A DNA stretch of 64,000 nt from Ruminococcus_G sp964621905 (GTDB lineage Bacteria > Bacillota > Clostridia > Lachnospirales > Lachnospiraceae): positions 52,754 to 116,753 of the forward strand of contig CAZUNG010000008.1 in NCBI GenBank assembly GCA_964621905.1. Direction: 5' to 3'. The position numbers and the translations under genes were made by a program. Under the pieces are notes generated by a model that made no database searches, was not told where the DNA came from, and saw only the letters and a program-made list of their open reading frames with translations. Positions 1 to 8,946 of this stretch are shown in pieces; within the stretch, counting starts at the first letter, position 1, and each line of letters begins with the position of its first letter.

Positions 1-75
1 TGTCTCTAAAATATTGCATTTTATACCATCCTCATACTCTTCTTCCCATTGATCAGCAAGGCGAATGAGCCTCAT
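1..75 (-). CDS. possible partial CDS at window edge
   Basis: An ATG at 75-73 opens a frame of 25 codons that runs off the left edge without a stop, beginning MRLIRLADQWEEEYEDG. It lies 49 nt downstream of the sugar transferase gene on the same strand. No convincing Shine-Dalgarno sequence precedes it, and the peptide is too short to assign. It could be the start of a further gene in the surface-polymer operon or simply chance. Confidence 0.25.
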   Translation of the reverse strand, partial: MRLIRLADQWEEEYEDGIKCNILET

Positions 76-124
76 AAACGCAAATATACCACTTTTCAGA
101 TATAATGGCAAGAAAAAGTAACAA

Positions 125-1525
125 TTACTGTCCTTTTACGTGCTCTTTATTGATCAGATCATTCAGTTGTTCCTTACTCAGCCCCTCCGTGCTTTCCTTG
201 GTAAACATCACCTTAACTGTCATACAAATCAGCTTCAGATCCAGCAGGAGAGAATAATTTTCAATATACATCAGATCCAGCTTCAGCTTGTCATAGGCCG
301 TCGTATTGTATTTCCCGTATACCTGCGCATACCCGGTCAGGCCCGCTTTCACCTTGAGCCGGTAGGAAAACTCAGGGATAGAAGCCTCATATTTCTCGAT
401 AATTTCGGGACGTTCCGGTCTTGGACCTACCAGGCTCATATCTCCTTTCAGGATATTAAAAAGCTGCGGAAGTTCATCAAGTCTGGTGGCGCGAATAAAT
501 TTTCCAACCGGGGTGATACGTTTGTCGTTCTTTTCAGCCAGTACCGCCACTCCGTTTTTCTCCGCGTCAACGATCATACTCCGAAATTTATATACATAAA
601 ACCGTCTTCCATTGACCGTGACACGTTCCTGTTTAAAAAGAGCAGGTCCGCGGTCATACAGTTTTACCGCAATCGCTGTCAGCACCATAAACGGACTGGT
701 CAGCACAAGCAGTACCAGAGAGACCACCGTATCCAGTCCGCGTTTCATCAGCCGCTGCTCAAAGCTCAGTCCCTGATTGCGGGATAATAAAAGCGGCGTA
801 TCAAACAGATGCAGAATCTCAGAATTTTTCAAAATGATATCAGATATCTTCGGCGTAGTATAAACTCGTATCCCCCGCTGGTAGCAGTATTTCAACAGAT
901 GATTGCGGCTCTTTGCATGAATATCACACAGGATCACACCGTCATATTTCAAGATCAGCTGCTCTACTTCCTCTATGCGCCCCTGAACATTCACATGTTC
1001 ACAGATGTTGTACTTGTCACGCCGCTCATACATCTTCCGCATCAGCGGCTGCGGCGGATGGTCTTCGTAGATCAGCAGCATCTTCCTCGGAGGAAATGCT
1101 TTATAGTACAGAATGTGAAAAATATGAATAAAAATGACGGCAATTATGATATCTGCCACTGTCATTCCCAGCGTGACCGTGACCAGCCAGCGCAGCCGGT
1201 ACAGTTTACCGGAGATCAAAAGGATCTGAATGAGTACAATCACATGCATAGCAACAATGGAGAGCACCTGCGACAGGATAATACTGCTTTTTTTCATATA
1301 GCCAATCTTCAGACCGCCGAAGGCATTTAAAAATACGAGCAGCAGAATCAGATAAACCGCGATCATCAGAAGGTTTCCTTTGTTTTGATAAGGTTTGCGA
1401 AGTTCTCCGTTAAAAAACTGGTACCAGCAGAATGCAAACACTGCCGTCTCGGCCGCTACCAGTATCATAGCCGAAAGAAAGCGCATGATTCGTTTGTATT
1501 GTTCAAAATCTCTTCTTTGGTTCAT
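125..1525 (-). CDS. polyprenyl-phosphate sugar-1-phosphate transferase (exopolysaccharide initiation)
   Basis: A 466-residue membrane protein of the WbaP/WcaJ/CpsE type. It would transfer a sugar-1-phosphate from a nucleotide sugar to undecaprenyl phosphate, the first membrane step of exopolysaccharide or capsule synthesis. About five hydrophobic segments fill residues 14-140. A linker domain (about 145-250) follows, then the catalytic bacterial sugar transferase domain (about 258-460), which has its own membrane hairpin (VVSLVLLVLTSP), KFRSM at 313, DELPQLFN at 350 and LVGPRP at 365. All the family hallmarks are intact. AGGTGA upstream of the ATG is a usable ribosome-binding site. It is the last clear gene of the minus-strand operon starting near 8830. 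The sugar transferred cannot be read from the sequence. Confidence 0.9.
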   Translation of the reverse strand: MNQRRDFEQYKRIMRFLSAMILVAAETAVFAFCWYQFFNGELRKPYQNKGNLLMIAVYLILLLVFLNAFGGLKIGYMKKSSIILSQVLSIVAMHVIVLIQILLISGKLYRLRWLVTVTLGMTVADIIIAVIFIHIFHILYYKAFPPRKMLLIYEDHPPQPLMRKMYERRDKYNICEHVNVQGRIEEVEQLILKYDGVILCDIHAKSRNHLLKYCYQRGIRVYTTPKISDIILKNSEILHLFDTPLLLSRNQGLSFEQRLMKRGLDTVVSLVLLVLTSPFMVLTAIAVKLYDRGPALFKQERVTVNGRRFYVYKFRSMIVDAEKNGVAVLAEKNDKRITPVGKFIRATRLDELPQLFNILKGDMSLVGPRPERPEIIEKYEASIPEFSYRLKVKAGLTGYAQVYGKYNTTAYDKLKLDLMYIENYSLLLDLKLICMTVKVMFTKESTEGLSKEQLNDLINKEHVKGQ

Positions 1526-1580
1526 ATATTCTCACCTGATATCATACAATTTTTTACATTATACTACATACAATATTCGT

Positions 1581-2771
1581 TTAAAAGATTAATTTTTTGG
1601 AAACAGCGTTCAGCACATTTTCCACGCCGCTGCCGCTGCTCTCTACAAACGCCTGTTTGAACCGCACTGTCTGGACAGCCGCTGCCTCGTATGCAGACTG
1701 TTCTTCCAGACTCTTCAGCAGTTTAAGCAGCTCGTCTTCCGTGATGCTGCCGCCCGGCAGCCATTTACGGATGTCAAAATACATTCCGCGCGCCGCCTGA
1801 TACCTCTCATAATCGTAAGCAAAACAGACCATAGGTTTTTCCAGAATGGAGTAATCAAAAAACACGCTGGAATAATCAGATACCAAAACATCAGAGGCAA
1901 TCATAAGTTCATTCAGTGACTCATAATCCGATACATCCCGGATACCGTCCTGGTCATCCGGAAGTACCATGCTCTGCACCGCTTCATAGTGAGCGCGAAT
2001 CAGAACAACAGTTTTTTCCCCCAGCATTTTCTGCCATTTTTCCCAGTGAACCGGAGGGGCAAACACACATTGGAAGGCAACATTTTTTTCATACTCCCGA
2101 AAAGTCGGCGCATACAGGATCACACGCTGCCCATTGGCAATCCCCAGTTTTTCTCTGCATTTTTTCCGCTTCGCAGCAGTTGCATGAGCCAGCTCATCAT
2201 TTCTCGGAAGTCCCATGACCTGACAGACCCCTTGTCTCAATTCAAAGACCCGCGTAAATATCTCAGACTCATACGCCGACTGTGTGGTAAACAGATCCAT
2301 ATTCCAGGTGTTTTTACTTCTAAATGAAGCGTTCTTTTCCTTCAGGTCATTCCCCATCTTCTTAAGTGGTGTCCCGTGCCAGGTATTCACAAAAAATGTA
2401 TGTTTCCCGGTAAACCCAAGTCCTCGCTCCAGCGATGAATTCGTGATCCAGACTCTGGCTTTGAGTGCTGTCAGAAAATATAAAAAGGTATCTGTCTTAA
2501 TCTTCTCTCCTCTTTCCAGCAAGAATTTCTCCGGCTCCTGGAAAGCCCACACAAAACGGAAACCAAGGAAACGGGGATCACGGCACATGGCGTCATAGAC
2601 AGCTCTCGGGCTGTCATTAAATGACTTCCCCCCAAAGCTGTTAAACAGAATCAGTTTATGATCAGTCCTGACGAACCTTTTCAAAAAATTCAGAAACCCG
2701 GTTCCCAGATAATAGTACAGACTATACACCGGCCTGCAGTACTTGATCAAAGACATCAGTTTTCTTTTCAT
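1581..2771 (-). CDS. CDP-glycerol glycerophosphotransferase family protein
   Basis: A 396-residue TagB/TagF-like enzyme that transfers glycerol phosphate (or a related polyol phosphate) from a CDP-alcohol to a membrane-linked acceptor. Seen in the sequence: the family motif TWHGTPLKKMG near residue 150, ILYAPTFREYE in the second half, and VLVSDYSSVFFDY with the following PMVCFAYD, the nucleotide-binding part of this GT-B fold. There is no N-terminal glycosyltransferase domain. Its ATG overlaps the stop of the upstream GT4 gene by 4 nt (ATGA), so the two are translationally coupled. This is one of three such domains in the window, which implies a phosphodiester-containing, teichoic-acid-like polymer. 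Acceptor and donor are not determinable here. Confidence 0.9.
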   Translation of the reverse strand: MKRKLMSLIKYCRPVYSLYYYLGTGFLNFLKRFVRTDHKLILFNSFGGKSFNDSPRAVYDAMCRDPRFLGFRFVWAFQEPEKFLLERGEKIKTDTFLYFLTALKARVWITNSSLERGLGFTGKHTFFVNTWHGTPLKKMGNDLKEKNASFRSKNTWNMDLFTTQSAYESEIFTRVFELRQGVCQVMGLPRNDELAHATAAKRKKCREKLGIANGQRVILYAPTFREYEKNVAFQCVFAPPVHWEKWQKMLGEKTVVLIRAHYEAVQSMVLPDDQDGIRDVSDYESLNELMIASDVLVSDYSSVFFDYSILEKPMVCFAYDYERYQAARGMYFDIRKWLPGGSITEDELLKLLKSLEEQSAYEAAAVQTVRFKQAFVESSGSGVENVLNAVSKKLIF

Positions 2772-3901
2772 CTCATAACCTCACGATAGACACGGCTCAT
2801 CACCTTTTCCACCTCGCTCATATCATATCTGACAACTGCCCGCTGATTATAAGCTCCCATTTTTCTGCAGAGCTCAGGATGTTTCTTCAAATATAGAATT
2901 CCTTCTGCAAACTCATCGGGCGCACTGGAACTGACCAGAATTCCCCCGCACCCTTCCTCGATTAAATCAACATTTCCTCTGATACGTGACACAAGAGCCG
3001 GCAGACCTTTTGCCATAGACTCCATCAGCGCCACGGACAGGCCTTCTCGCCGTGACGGGAATACAAATAAATCCGCAGCCTCATATATCTGAGAGACATC
3101 ATCCCGGTAGCCCAGAAGAGAAACACAGTCTGTAAGTCCATAGTCAGAAATCACCCTGGCAAGCTGCTCCTGCAGGCGCCCCTTTCCGCAGATCAGATAG
3201 CGGATGTTCGTTCGGTCCATCTTCTGCAGTGCCTTAAGTACTGTGATGTGATTCTTATTGTCATCCAGTTCACCCACTGAAAGCAGGCAAAAATCATCCG
3301 GCTCCACTTTAAGCGATCTGCGGAACGCATCTCTGTCCAGCAGTTTCCGCTTCTGAATCTCGGCCAGCCTGATTCCAACCCCGGGAATCCGAACGACACG
3401 TTTTGCATAAAAATGGCGTGCGCGCTGATAATCTTCCTGATTGATCGTTATCTGTACATCCGTCCACCGTGAGAGCAGCCGTTCTACCGGATAGTAAAAG
3501 ATCCAGTTAACGGGCGGCGCCCCTTTAAAAAAGTGAAACCCATGTGCTGTATAGATGATCTTCATGCCCCGCCTGCGATACTTCCTCCCCGCAAAACGTG
3601 CCATAGCGCCTCCGATCGGAGTATGACAGTGTATGAACTCAAAGTGTTCCGCCGCAAGCAGTTCTTTCAGCTTCCGGTATGCATGAATGTTTTTCATCCT
3701 GAAAGGTGAACGCTGAAACGGGATCTGGTGGCAGATCACGCCTGAATCTTTCAGTTTTTCTCCGCTGCTCCCGTAGGAAGACTGTTGAAAATCAGCCGCA
3801 TAGTGGACCTCATATCCGGCATTCTGAAGATATCTGACATTTCCCATTTCAAACTGCGGAATAAAATCCCCCACATGTGTAACCAGCAATACTTTTTTCA
3901 T
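2768..3901 (-). CDS. glycosyltransferase family 4 protein
   Basis: A 377-residue retaining GT-B glycosyltransferase, probably cytoplasmic and membrane-associated. The N-terminal half starts MKKVLLVTHVGDFIPQFEMG and includes YTAHGFHFFKG. The C-terminal half has the donor-binding signature SRREGLSVALMESMAKGLP, with the E-x7-E pair typical of GT4. An ATG start with GGGG at suitable spacing and a 3-nt gap from the upstream CDP-glycerol transferase place it inside the operon. It probably adds one sugar to the repeat unit or linkage unit initiated by the transferase at 125-1525. The donor sugar is unknown. Confidence 0.88.
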   Translation of the reverse strand: MKKVLLVTHVGDFIPQFEMGNVRYLQNAGYEVHYAADFQQSSYGSSGEKLKDSGVICHQIPFQRSPFRMKNIHAYRKLKELLAAEHFEFIHCHTPIGGAMARFAGRKYRRRGMKIIYTAHGFHFFKGAPPVNWIFYYPVERLLSRWTDVQITINQEDYQRARHFYAKRVVRIPGVGIRLAEIQKRKLLDRDAFRRSLKVEPDDFCLLSVGELDDNKNHITVLKALQKMDRTNIRYLICGKGRLQEQLARVISDYGLTDCVSLLGYRDDVSQIYEAADLFVFPSRREGLSVALMESMAKGLPALVSRIRGNVDLIEEGCGGILVSSSAPDEFAEGILYLKKHPELCRKMGAYNQRAVVRYDMSEVEKVMSRVYREVMR

Positions 3902-3904
3902 CTT

Positions 3905-5170
3905 TTATCCCCTTCTGTCCGTTCTATACAGCGAATGCAGACAGTTAATCACGGTTCTGCCTGTATGTGGGCCGTCCAGATAGTTGAATTTTTCATGAAA
4001 GGCACGATACCGTTCATCATAGACCGATGTGCCGCATACCCGTCTCACGGCACGGTAAAGCTCCTCTTCTGTTTTGACAATATCACCCGGCAGTTCCCGG
4101 ATATCCAGATAAAAATCCCTGATACTTTCCTGATAAGCCAAAAGGTCATACATGAAGAACAGAATGGGCCGCCGCAGATTTGCGTAATCAAAAAACACAC
4201 TGGAGTAATCCGTGACCAGAAGATCACTGACGAGATACAGCTCATTGATATTATCCCAATTTGAGACATCAATGACCATCCCGCTGTACGGCTTCAGATT
4301 CACCTGCTCCGTGATAAAATAATGTGTGCGGAACAGCATCACATAATCATTCCCGAGCTCCCGGCAAAAGTTATCCAATTCAAATCCCATGGTAAAGGCA
4401 CAGCCATCCTTTGTGTGCTGGTTGTCCCTGAATGTGGGAGCATATAAAATCACTTTTTTCCCTTCCAAAATTCCAAGCCTCGCCTTGATATCCGCGTTTT
4501 TTGCAGAATCCGGGCGAAACAGTTCATCATTCCTTGGATATCCCAGTTCCAGAATCTTACTGCTTTTTTCACGTTCATTCAGCGCAAACGCCGAAGCAAT
4601 TTTTTCGGAATAAAAAGAAGAAGGCGACAAAAAGTACGTCACACGCCCGCCCTCTTTTCGATAGTCCTTTTTCATCTCCGCCGAGGAAACCACGTTGTTG
4701 CCTTCCACCGTGATATCACAGCCCAGCCGTTTCAGGGGAGTTCCATGCCATGTCTGCAGAAAACACTGGTCCTTTGCCGGGACAAGACAGTGCCGCGTCC
4801 TTGAATTGATGATCCAGAATTTTGCCCGGGCAAATGCTTTGTAGTATGCTCTTGTCCCCAGCTTTACAAGCGTTGTATTGGGATTGTTCATAAGCCAGGC
4901 ATACTTTTCTGGTTCCCTGAACACCCAGATAAAGGAAAAACCCTCCGCGGCTTCTTTTTTCAAAAGTTCCTCATAGATGGCCCTCGGACTGCACGCATAC
5001 TGTCTTCCCTGATAGGCTTCAAAGACATAAAGCTTTTCGTCTGTTCTGCACCGGCTGCGTATTAATTGATATTCCACATTCCACAACGCACGCACGGTAC
5101 CTTTCGCAGCCCGGCGCAGCAGCGCATTTTGATTCACCAGCCGGTACAACACCGATTTCAATCCCGCCAT
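3905..5170 (-). CDS. CDP-glycerol glycerophosphotransferase family protein
   Basis: A 421-residue TagB/TagF-family enzyme and a second copy in this operon, clearly diverged from the one at 1581-2771. The motifs QTWHGTPLKRLGCDI (about 140), ILYAPTFRDNQ (about 240) and LLVTDYSSVFFDYANLRRP (about 335) are intact, so it should bind a CDP-polyol donor. AAAGGAG at good spacing supports the ATG at 5170. Having two paralogues side by side suggests that one primes and the other extends or branches the polymer, but which does which is inference. Confidence 0.9.
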   Translation of the reverse strand: MAGLKSVLYRLVNQNALLRRAAKGTVRALWNVEYQLIRSRCRTDEKLYVFEAYQGRQYACSPRAIYEELLKKEAAEGFSFIWVFREPEKYAWLMNNPNTTLVKLGTRAYYKAFARAKFWIINSRTRHCLVPAKDQCFLQTWHGTPLKRLGCDITVEGNNVVSSAEMKKDYRKEGGRVTYFLSPSSFYSEKIASAFALNEREKSSKILELGYPRNDELFRPDSAKNADIKARLGILEGKKVILYAPTFRDNQHTKDGCAFTMGFELDNFCRELGNDYVMLFRTHYFITEQVNLKPYSGMVIDVSNWDNINELYLVSDLLVTDYSSVFFDYANLRRPILFFMYDLLAYQESIRDFYLDIRELPGDIVKTEEELYRAVRRVCGTSVYDERYRAFHEKFNYLDGPHTGRTVINCLHSLYRTDRRG

Positions 5171-5184
5171 TTTTGCTCCTTTTC

Positions 5185-5973
5185 TTAGTCATCAGGATTC
5201 AGCCGATAGACACGATGTCCTTTGACATCCCCTACCGTCACATACCCCATCGCATCAAAATCATCTCTCGTCTGACCGGTACGGTCCCAGACAAAGTAAT
5301 TGATCCCCTCATCGCGAAGCAGATGGTTGATCGTTTCTGCATCCGCCTCATCGCTGCTCATCTGTGAAAAGATACCCGCCTGTGTCTGTGTCAGATCCTC
5401 ACGCCGAAATGCATTTCTGCCATATGGCATATAGAACGATGCATCATACTGACGAATGTAACAGACAAGATGATTGGGCACCACAACATGAACTTCCTCA
5501 ATTCCCTGTTCCTGTGCGTCAGCCTTTATCAGTTTACAGACAGAGACCGTGGGGGACGGAAGCTTATACAGGTCTGTCTTGGTCGTATAATGTCCCTGAA
5601 AGTAAACGCAGGTCCCCGTAACACCGATAACAGCCACCATAACGAGCAGCAGCACAGTCTGCATCCCTTTTGATTTAAGCCTGGACAAAAACAGAGCACC
5701 CGCATAGGCAATGATGATAATCGACGGGAGGATCCAGAACATTCTCCAGTATACCGATCTCCCAATAAAATTTTTCATAATCAGCTCAGCCGTATAAGGA
5801 CAGAGATACAGCCCGGCAAACAGAAGGGAAAACACGATAAATATGATATTTTCTTTTTTCTTTTTTACTGTCAGCAGCAGATACAGTAAGGCTGCCGCAA
5901 GTAAAACAATGTGCCAGCTGTCGTTCGTATACCGCTCATACATATCCAGCACAGTCGTCCATGTTTTCTGCAT
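5185..5973 (-). CDS. membrane protein, C-terminal part (DUF6077-like; same frame as upstream ORF)
   Basis: 262 residues with four hydrophobic segments in the first 115 residues, then a soluble domain of about 145 residues (KLPSPTVSVCKLI to the C-terminus). GGAG sits seven bases before this ATG, so it could be translated by itself. However, the ATG is in the same frame as the upstream ORF (5986-7023), separated from its TAG by only four sense codons. Joined, the two would give a polytopic protein of about 612 residues, which fits my recollection of the DUF6077 membrane family. It is therefore probably the distal part of one interrupted gene. It is a surface-polymer operon member of unknown function. 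Confidence 0.6.
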   Translation of the reverse strand: MQKTWTTVLDMYERYTNDSWHIVLLAAALLYLLLTVKKKKENIIFIVFSLLFAGLYLCPYTAELIMKNFIGRSVYWRMFWILPSIIIIAYAGALFLSRLKSKGMQTVLLLVMVAVIGVTGTCVYFQGHYTTKTDLYKLPSPTVSVCKLIKADAQEQGIEEVHVVVPNHLVCYIRQYDASFYMPYGRNAFRREDLTQTQAGIFSQMSSDEADAETINHLLRDEGINYFVWDRTGQTRDDFDAMGYVTVGDVKGHRVYRLNPDD

Positions 5974-5985
5974 GCTAATTCTCCA

Positions 5986-7023
5986 CTATTTAATGATAAG
6001 ATAGATTACCGAATAGACAATATTGGGGATACAGCATAAAAAGCTGTATAACAAAATTCTTCCGTTCCAGAAACGCACCGCACTGACAACAGCCAGCAGT
6101 CCCAACACCACCGCCCCCAGCATGATCCCCATCGAGGAGACAAGACAGCAGGACAACATCAGTGCCGTCAGCATGATATAGTCCAGTGCATGATGTTTTT
6201 TTTCATAGGCACGCAGTCCATAATAAAAGATCCCCGGCAGCAGCGCACCCGCCAGTACCGCTTTTCCCTGCCAGACACGGATCAGCAGAAACGTTCCCTG
6301 GGTATACACCGAGTACCCGGAAAAAATATACACCGCGGCAGCCAAAATCAGAAAATACCCCACCGCATTTTTCTTATCTGTGAACAGTCTCCTCCCCAGC
6401 ATCGCATAAATCATATAAGCAAAGGGTATGAAAATCACCGGGAAAATGGTATGTGCAATAATCGTCACATGTACACCTGTGACAGCCCCGATAACAGCCA
6501 CAAAAATCGGAAACGGTGACAGTACATAACGGGAGGGCAGCTCATCATATGTCTTGCCCGTATACGGGTCCACTTCAAACATAGAGTCCTCCTCCACTGC
6601 GGCAGCTGCAGTTCCCACATAAAAGGAGTCATCATCGTCCACATGCTGCCCCACAGTGAGCACCCCCGTCTGCAGGACAACAAGCAGTACTGCGATCCAG
6701 ATCTGCCATGGAAAGGCTGCTGCACGCTTAAAAAAAGAAATCAGCAGTGTTCCATAATATGTCACATTTAAAACAAATGACAACACGCACAAAACGGCAA
6801 TTACCCCGCCATATACGCGAAGCATTACCGTCAATGTCGTATGCATAAAAATCAGGGGAACCGCAATCAGCTCACAAAAAGCCATCATGATAATGATTCC
6901 TGAACAGTAGTTCAGAATCAGCGAATCCCGTTCTTCCTTTGAAAATTTTGTGTACAGCATGCCGAGCATCATGGGGACAAACCCCATGAATAAAATCAGC
7001 ATGCCAATCTGAGAAAGTGTCAT
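5986..7023 (-). CDS. polytopic membrane protein, N-terminal part (DUF6077-like), ends at in-frame TAG
   Basis: 345 residues with roughly nine membrane segments. An extracytoplasmic stretch with HVDDDDSFYVGTA and the following DPYTGKTYDELPSRYV resembles the conserved block I recall from DUF6077 proteins. I assign that family from memory, not a search. It stops at a TAG (5988-5986) directly after a hydrophobic segment. The frame then continues through WRIS into the ORF at 5185-5973. A single CAG-to-TAG change would explain the break. The start has GAGGG upstream. It sits in the surface-polymer operon, where large multi-pass proteins often act as polymerases, flippases or lipid-linked glycosyltransferases, but no catalytic motif is recognised. 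Confidence 0.6.
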   Translation of the reverse strand: MTLSQIGMLILFMGFVPMMLGMLYTKFSKEERDSLILNYCSGIIIMMAFCELIAVPLIFMHTTLTVMLRVYGGVIAVLCVLSFVLNVTYYGTLLISFFKRAAAFPWQIWIAVLLVVLQTGVLTVGQHVDDDDSFYVGTAAAAVEEDSMFEVDPYTGKTYDELPSRYVLSPFPIFVAVIGAVTGVHVTIIAHTIFPVIFIPFAYMIYAMLGRRLFTDKKNAVGYFLILAAAVYIFSGYSVYTQGTFLLIRVWQGKAVLAGALLPGIFYYGLRAYEKKHHALDYIMLTALMLSCCLVSSMGIMLGAVVLGLLAVVSAVRFWNGRILLYSFLCCIPNIVYSVIYLIIK

Positions 7024-7035
7024 ATAATCCGCCCT

Positions 7036-8760
7036 CTACTCTTCCTCCCGGTTTTCAGCCCGAAGCGCTTCAAGCTCCGCCCTGCGTTTTTTCTTCTTTT
7101 GATAACGTTTCACACTTAAAACCACATAGCTTGCCCCGACAGCCGCGAGCGCTGCACCAAGCACCCACAGGAAAACCGTATATTTCCATACATAAACCAC
7201 CTGTATATCATGGGGTCTCTGAATATTGGCAAATGTAAATTTATTATCATCCACAATATGGCTGACTTTAACGCCATCCACATAGATTTTCTCCAACACA
7301 TAATCTTTTGCCGGCTCAAAAGATACCGTATAGTCATCATCCCGGTACACACGGGCCGCACTCTTCGAAACGGCACCGTTCTTCGCCTCAGCAGTCACCA
7401 TATACGCCGGTATTTCTTTAAACTCCACCGAGACACTGTGTCCGGTCTTGATCTGATGAAATGTCACTGACGTCTGACCTTTATCCGGTACCGCATCTTT
7501 TCCATCAACCACCAGCTTATCGATCTCATAATGTTCATCCGGGGCAAATTCAACTGTAACATCCTTATCACGGTAAATCAACTGTGCCTCGTCAATTGTT
7601 CCATTGACCGCAGCCGTCTCAATCTCAAATTTAGGAATTTCCTTACATACGACGTGAATACTGTGATCTCTCGTCAAACTGGAAAACTTGTAAGATTCCC
7701 TGTAGTCTCTGTAGGTCACAGGAGCATCGTCAACCGTAATCTCTTTGACCTCATAGTTCTCAATCGGCTGATACTCTATCGTATAATCGCTGCCCAGGTC
7801 AACACCCTCCACCGAATCGGTGATCGTCCCGTTTTCTATTGAAGTTTGAATATTATATGCCATCGGCAGCGTTGCACCGTAAAGAGCGATTCTTCTGGGA
7901 TTTCGGATCGCGCATCCCAGCACAAAACTTCCCGGAGACAACTCCGAGATTGATTCGGCTTCTACAATCTCTGAATCCGATTCCAGTGATAACTGGTATT
8001 CTCCAAGCAGCTGCTGTTCTTTTCTGGAATACACCTGAACCGTACCATTATATTTGGTATTCTTATTATATGGAATGCTGATAATATCATCCCCGCAGAC
8101 ATACAGATCCTGGAACGTCCCTGCCCCGTTCAGATCAATCATGCTGCCAAGTTCTTTCGTAATTTTAAAATCCAGATCAGCCTCAACGAATTCATACCCG
8201 CCTGCTCCGCCCTTTTGAATCAGATAACGGTCGTTTGTCACACTGTAATCGATTGCGTGCACATTCCAGGCATCTGAAATCTTAACCTTGCGTTTAAATC
8301 TCAGCGTATCTGCATCGACGATAAAAACGCAGCCTTTATTATCCGGATCCAGATTTTTACCGCCTGCGATGATTATCTCCCGCGTATAGGGATTATATGC
8401 CATTCCGTTGCCATGTTCATAATCCATCTCAGTGATAGATTTCGCATAACTGTATGGCCGTACTTCATTTCCATCTTCGTCCGTACTGCCCTTGTAGAAT
8501 GCTACCAGCGTATCCGGATCTGCCGCTGCATTTGATGCGTTAATCAGACATACGACATACTTATCAGTACTGCACATAGCCTGAAGATTGGCTGTATCAC
8601 TTCCAATCTCATACTCCGTCAGCAGTGTCCACTGGGAATTCTGAAGGGCATCCGTAGACTTTAGATCCGCCGCACATTCCACAGTACTGCACAGCAATAA
8701 GACTGCGAAAAGACACAGCGCTTTCAGCAATTTTCCGTTTGTTTTTTTAGTTTGTACCAT
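7036..8760 (-). CDS. membrane-anchored surface protein with propeller-like N-terminus and three InlB-B-type repeats
   Basis: 574 residues, first gene of the surface-polymer operon. A signal peptide (residues 1-31, KALCLFAVLLLCSTVECAA) precedes about 260 residues of short beta-rich segments with a propeller-like feel (MAYNPYTREIIIAGG, FIVDADTLRFKRKV). Three repeats of about 75 residues follow at 301-376, 377-451 and 452-526. Each has the NG-T/A-I ... Y-T-V-x-F-x-P-x-x-x-Y-x-(I/L)-x-x-(I/L)-x-V-D-G pattern of the bacterial InlB-B/Flg_new repeat class. A transmembrane helix (527-550) and a basic tail (KRYQKKKKRRAE) end the protein. It is anchored by a helix, not a sortase motif. Possible roles are adhesion or sensing of the polymer, but neither is shown. 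The start site is uncertain because the nearest good SD (AGGAG) is about 20 nt upstream. Confidence 0.75.
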   Translation of the reverse strand: MVQTKKTNGKLLKALCLFAVLLLCSTVECAADLKSTDALQNSQWTLLTEYEIGSDTANLQAMCSTDKYVVCLINASNAAADPDTLVAFYKGSTDEDGNEVRPYSYAKSITEMDYEHGNGMAYNPYTREIIIAGGKNLDPDNKGCVFIVDADTLRFKRKVKISDAWNVHAIDYSVTNDRYLIQKGGAGGYEFVEADLDFKITKELGSMIDLNGAGTFQDLYVCGDDIISIPYNKNTKYNGTVQVYSRKEQQLLGEYQLSLESDSEIVEAESISELSPGSFVLGCAIRNPRRIALYGATLPMAYNIQTSIENGTITDSVEGVDLGSDYTIEYQPIENYEVKEITVDDAPVTYRDYRESYKFSSLTRDHSIHVVCKEIPKFEIETAAVNGTIDEAQLIYRDKDVTVEFAPDEHYEIDKLVVDGKDAVPDKGQTSVTFHQIKTGHSVSVEFKEIPAYMVTAEAKNGAVSKSAARVYRDDDYTVSFEPAKDYVLEKIYVDGVKVSHIVDDNKFTFANIQRPHDIQVVYVWKYTVFLWVLGAALAAVGASYVVLSVKRYQKKKKRRAELEALRAENREEE

Positions 8761-8831
8761 AACCCTGAATTACATATACTCCTGTCCCGAAAATTTTATC
8801 CCCTCAAATAAAATTCCACATAATCAGCGTT

Positions 8832-8860
8832 ATTATAACACAAGTCAAAGCCAGATGCAA
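8832..8860 (-). promoter_or_regulatory. sigma-A-type promoter for the 8760-125 operon
   Basis: Read on the minus strand: -35 TTGCAT (8860-8855), a 17-nt spacer and a perfect -10 TATAAT (8837-8832). It lies about 70 nt upstream of the ATG at 8760 and is the only strong promoter match before the seven-gene run. Confidence 0.6.
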
Positions 8861-8905
8861 AATAATGCGGTTTATTTTTCCAATATCCTTTTAAAAAAAC
8901 ATACC

Positions 8906-8917
8906 TTATGCTATACT
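8906..8917 (+). promoter_or_regulatory. extended -10 promoter for the acyltransferase gene
   Basis: TATGCTATACT contains a TG extension and a -10 TATACT (8912-8917). The -35 position (8889-8894) is poor, as is usual for extended -10 promoters. Its position overlaps the upstream in-frame ATG at 8908, which argues that translation begins further downstream, at 8947. Confidence 0.45.
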
Positions 8918-8946
8918 TAGTGCAATGTAGAAAAGGAAAAATGCAA

